From Foetidibacter luteolus (GTDB lineage: Bacteria; Bacteroidota; Bacteroidia; Chitinophagales; Chitinophagaceae), in assembly GCF_009650435.1 (NCBI RefSeq), contig NZ_VVIP01000040.1:1-64000 (forward strand): a stretch of 64,000 bases of DNA, in the 5' to 3' direction. The position numbers were made by a program, and so were the translations under genes. The stretch's first letter is position 1, and each line of letters starts with the position of its first letter. Of this stretch, positions 61,683 to 64,000 are shown in pieces. The notes beneath the pieces were generated by a model. That model ran no database searches and was not told the origin of the DNA. It saw nothing but the letters and a program-made list of their open reading frames with translations.

Positions 61683-62015
61683 ATGTTCAACAAGCATTCA
61701 TACTTGGTTTTACTCATTATTAATAACCTGGTGAGTTTATTTTTTTTGTTTTTGTTTTTTCTTGGGGCTCCATCTATTGATGTGGAAAGTGAAAACGCTA
61801 TAACAGAAACCGGGCATTATACCCGGTTAGCAATCTATGCAGTAGCTGTAACCACTATGTCCGGATACATTTCAATTGTTTTAACTGATCTGTTTTCCTC
61901 CAGAGTTTATTTTCACGAGAGATATTCAAAACGTTTGTTTATAGGTCAGGTAACGGGGCAGTTGTTGTTGTTTATAATGTTTATTGTTTATTTGATGATC
62001 AGGTATCCTGGCTAA
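61683..62015 (+). CDS. Small membrane protein, unknown function
   Basis: 110 residues, three hydrophobic helices (YLVLLIINNLVSLFFLFLFF; LAIYAVAVTTMSGYISIVL; QLLLFIMFIVYLMI). No family recognised. The ATG at 61683 follows an AT-rich leader. Convergent with the metallophosphoesterase gene. Confidence 0.6.
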   Translation: MFNKHSYLVLLIINNLVSLFFLFLFFLGAPSIDVESENAITETGHYTRLAIYAVAVTTMSGYISIVLTDLFSSRVYFHERYSKRLFIGQVTGQLLLFIMFIVYLMIRYPG

Positions 62016-62049
62016 GTTTTTTCTTCGCTTAAATGTCGCCATAAAAAAC

Positions 62050-62092
62050 CAGCCGTACAAGTGAGTGACACAACAATTGATACTATGAAATA
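62050..62092 (-). repeat. Family A repeat (subtype 2), partial copy 16
   Basis: Only the core remains: CCGTACAAGTGAGTGACACA and ATACTATGAAA. It sits between two convergent gene ends. Confidence 0.5.
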
Positions 62093-62148
62093 CCAAAGCC
62101 TGTTGAATAAAAAACCTATCGCTCTATAGATAATTCATCACAAGGAAA

Positions 62149-63354
62149 TTATGAAAGGGGGAGAAGTCTGTCACCGGTATCGCCCCGTTTTAAAGTAAGC
62201 ACGGCTATTTCCGGCCACATACCTATTCTGCCTTTAAGGCCAAGGAAACCAAAGCCCCTGTTTACATACAGGTATTTACCCCCCTGCTCGTAAAGGCCGG
62301 CCCATTGCTTGTACACGTATTTTATAGGGCTCCATTTAAACCCGAATAATTCAATGCCAAACTGCATGCCGTGGGTATGCCCGGCCAGCGTAAGGTGCAC
62401 ATGCTGATGATGGTCTACGGTTACTTTATCCCAGTGAGAGGGGTCGTGCGACATCAGTATTTTAAACGAGTTGTCGGGCACATCTGTGGTAGCCCTTTTC
62501 AAATCGCCATATTTATGAAAGCCGCCTTTGCCCCAGTTTTCCACACCAATCAATGCAATACTTTGCCCCTGCTTGCTGATGGTTACTGCTTCATTAAGCA
62601 ATAGTTTAAAGCCCATCTCGTCATGTATCTCCTTGAGGCGTGTAAGGTTGGCCTCCTGCGCTGCTTTACTTTCCCATCGTATGTAGTCGCCATAGTCGTG
62701 ATTGCCCAACACGGAATACTTGCCATAAGGGGCGGCCAGCTTTGTAAAGCCGGGTATCCAGGGCTCCATTTCTGAGGCCATATTGTTCACCAGGTCGCCT
62801 GTAAATAAAAGCAGGTCGCTGTTCTGTGTATTTACCAGGTCAAGCCCCTTTTGTACGCCTTTGGCATTGCTAAAGCTGCCGGAATGTACATCTGACAATT
62901 GCGTAATGGTAAAACCGTCAAAGGCATCGGGCAGGTCAGGAAAATAGATGGTTTCCTTTCTCACCCTGTAAAAATGCCTTCCCCTTGTTAAACCGAACAG
63001 CGTAACCAGGAAAATTACTGCTGCTAATGCCAATGTTGCTTCGCTTACATACACACTTCTTGCCGGGAAGCCACGAAATAAACGGCCGATATCCTCTGCC
63101 AACAACACCGGGGATGCAAACAGTTTGGGAATAAAAACAAGCAGCATGCCGCCGATAAGCACGGCAATAAAACGCTGGGCGCCATCGCCTGCCCTGCGTA
63201 TGAATGGAATGGAAATCATGCCGGCTAAAAGTAAAATATCCAATACCCAGTAGCCTACATGCACCAGCGGATTGTGATTAAGTGTAACAACAGCCTGGTA
63301 AAAATAAACGTCGCCCAGCAGGAAGAGTACTAGTATTAATGGAAGTCTCGCCAT
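62149..63354 (-). CDS. Membrane-anchored metallophosphoesterase (YkuE-like)
   Basis: 401 residues. About four N-terminal helices (LPLILVLFLLGDVYFYQAVV; VGYWVLDILLLAGMISI; FIAVLIGGMLLVFIPKLF; ATLALAAVIFLVTLFGL) anchor a calcineurin-like domain with the metal motifs SDVHSGSF, FTGDLVNN, LGNHDYGDY, SHDPSHW and LAGHTHGMQFG. This layout fits the YkuE/YaeI-type phosphoesterases that act on membrane or envelope substrates. Monocistronic. Confidence 0.88.
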   Translation of the reverse strand: MARLPLILVLFLLGDVYFYQAVVTLNHNPLVHVGYWVLDILLLAGMISIPFIRRAGDGAQRFIAVLIGGMLLVFIPKLFASPVLLAEDIGRLFRGFPARSVYVSEATLALAAVIFLVTLFGLTRGRHFYRVRKETIYFPDLPDAFDGFTITQLSDVHSGSFSNAKGVQKGLDLVNTQNSDLLLFTGDLVNNMASEMEPWIPGFTKLAAPYGKYSVLGNHDYGDYIRWESKAAQEANLTRLKEIHDEMGFKLLLNEAVTISKQGQSIALIGVENWGKGGFHKYGDLKRATTDVPDNSFKILMSHDPSHWDKVTVDHHQHVHLTLAGHTHGMQFGIELFGFKWSPIKYVYKQWAGLYEQGGKYLYVNRGFGFLGLKGRIGMWPEIAVLTLKRGDTGDRLLPLS

Positions 63355-63670
63355 ATATCAAAAACATTTTAACAAGGTAGACGAACAACTGCTACGGATA
63401 TTTTAAATGTTTTGTGAATACCGGGCATAATATTACCGCTACCGCTTAAGCTTTGTTTTAGAGTAGCACAATTTTGCTTCAGTGGCTGGCTGCGGTTTTC
63501 TTTGCCTGTATTTATTTACCTGCAAATCTCCCGCCAGAGGTGTAAGTGTGCTTTTTATGCCACTTATTTTATTCTGGCTGATAAATTTCATGCTTCCCAG
63601 AGTTTACTTATCAGTTATAGGTAACAATTCCGCAACGGGCCTTTGTTTATGCGCTATATTTAAGCAACCA

Positions 63671-64000
63671 TCACGTTACTGCAGTTAAGATTAGTATGGC
63701 TAGCCCGGTTGAAGCGGCTAATGTAGTAATCAAAAGTAATTTGCCTGCCCGGAAGTATTGCCGCATTGGTTTTGACAGCAGAAGTATAGTTGATGCAGAA
63801 ACTGAGGTTAAAATTAGATAGGCTTGCCAATTGCTTCCTATGGATATATCACTTTTTTTGATAGCGTATTTTACAAGGGCAAAACCTACAAGCAATGAAA
63901 AGAGGAAACAATAAAAAAGATTAATTACCCATCCTGCCTTTTTGCTTAGCAAATGAAAGACAAACCCTACAATGGGTAATGGCAGCATGATGGTAGCTAT
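63671..64000 (-). CDS. Membrane protein, unknown, possibly 5'-truncated by the window edge
   Basis: At least 105 residues with three or four hydrophobic helices (INLFYCFLFSLLVGFALVKY; AYLILTSVSASTILLL; LLLITTLAASTGLAILIL). An ATG is available at 63988, but the frame stays open to the end of the window (IATI before it), so the true start may lie outside. The gap 63355-63670 before it contains no supported feature. No family recognised. Confidence 0.55.
   Translation of the reverse strand: MATIMLPLPIVGFVFHLLSKKAGWVINLFYCFLFSLLVGFALVKYAIKKSDISIGSNWQAYLILTSVSASTILLLSKPMRQYFRAGKLLLITTLAASTGLAILILTAVT

Noticed and set aside
63482..63688. 68-residue frame in the last intergenic gap
   Set aside because: No recognisable domain, no start signal, and it overlaps the end of the minus-strand membrane protein.
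1..64000. tRNA genes, riboswitches, IS elements and prophage genes
   Set aside because: A read-through for T-loop motifs, conserved riboswitch cores, transposase motifs and phage structural proteins found none; short or degenerate cases could have been missed by eye.

Overview
The window looks like chromosomal DNA of a free-living Bacteroidota, most likely family Chitinophagaceae. The support is: promoters of the TAnnTTTG type (clearest in front of the SRP RNA), a near absence of Shine-Dalgarno sequences, typical Bacteroidota families (serine palmitoyltransferase, PafA-type phosphatase, DUF4421, DUF481, GYF-domain membrane proteins, DUF721), and scattered plant-polysaccharide hydrolases. No ribosomal RNA, tRNA, CRISPR array, IS transposase or phage gene was recognised.

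Layout. 0.2-8.4 kb: acyl-CoA-binding protein, a secreted protein, a PLP-dependent deaminase-like enzyme divergent from a nucleotidyltransferase, an ATP-dependent DNA ligase with its exonuclease partner, and a PafA-like phosphatase. 8.8-13.9 kb: serine palmitoyltransferase, small MscS channel, VOC protein, lone DppB-type permease, CBS protein, DUF721 protein. 14-24.4 kb: a GH9 cellulase bracketed by inverted repeats, a membrane Fe-S protein, sterol desaturase family protein, CPA2 antiporter, SRP RNA, transaldolase-like aldolase, DUF4421 barrel. 24.5-37.7 kb: small membrane proteins, gyrA, a TPR-like exported protein, mtaB, GH1 beta-glucosidase, a mitochondrial-type citrate synthase. 37.9-46.4 kb: a response regulator without output domain, a broken outer-membrane barrel gene, lipoprotein, large MscS channel, DUF481 protein, phosphatase, M24 peptidase. 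46.5-63.4 kb: serine dehydratase, acyl-CoA carboxylase beta subunit, an AT-rich ATPase/Toprim-like gene pair, GH10 xylanase, O-antigen-ligase-like protein, exported oxidoreductase, CAP protein, universal stress protein, GH127 enzyme, metallophosphoesterase.

Two things stand out. First, the gene pair at 49.85-51.36 kb (AAA ATPase with a 26-nt overlap into a small protein carrying Toprim-like motifs) is visibly more AT-rich than its neighbours and lies between two exact 13-bp direct repeats, one covering the stop codon of the carboxylase gene and the other ending six bases before the end of the convergent xylanase gene. It reads as an inserted cassette, possibly a defence module of RloA/RloB or OLD type. 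Second, the spaces between genes are filled by several families of short dispersed repeats: family A (about 90 bp, 16 copies in two sequence subtypes, never inside a gene), family B (about 130 bp, five copies), and hairpin modules forming a repeat mosaic at 57.1-57.8 kb. Inverted pairs of A or B bracket the GH9 gene and the segment with the broken barrel gene.

Most genes are housekeeping or metabolic, in units of one to three genes. Carbohydrate-active enzymes (GH9, GH1, GH10, GH127) are scattered singles with no SusC/SusD pair, so there is no canonical polysaccharide utilisation locus here.
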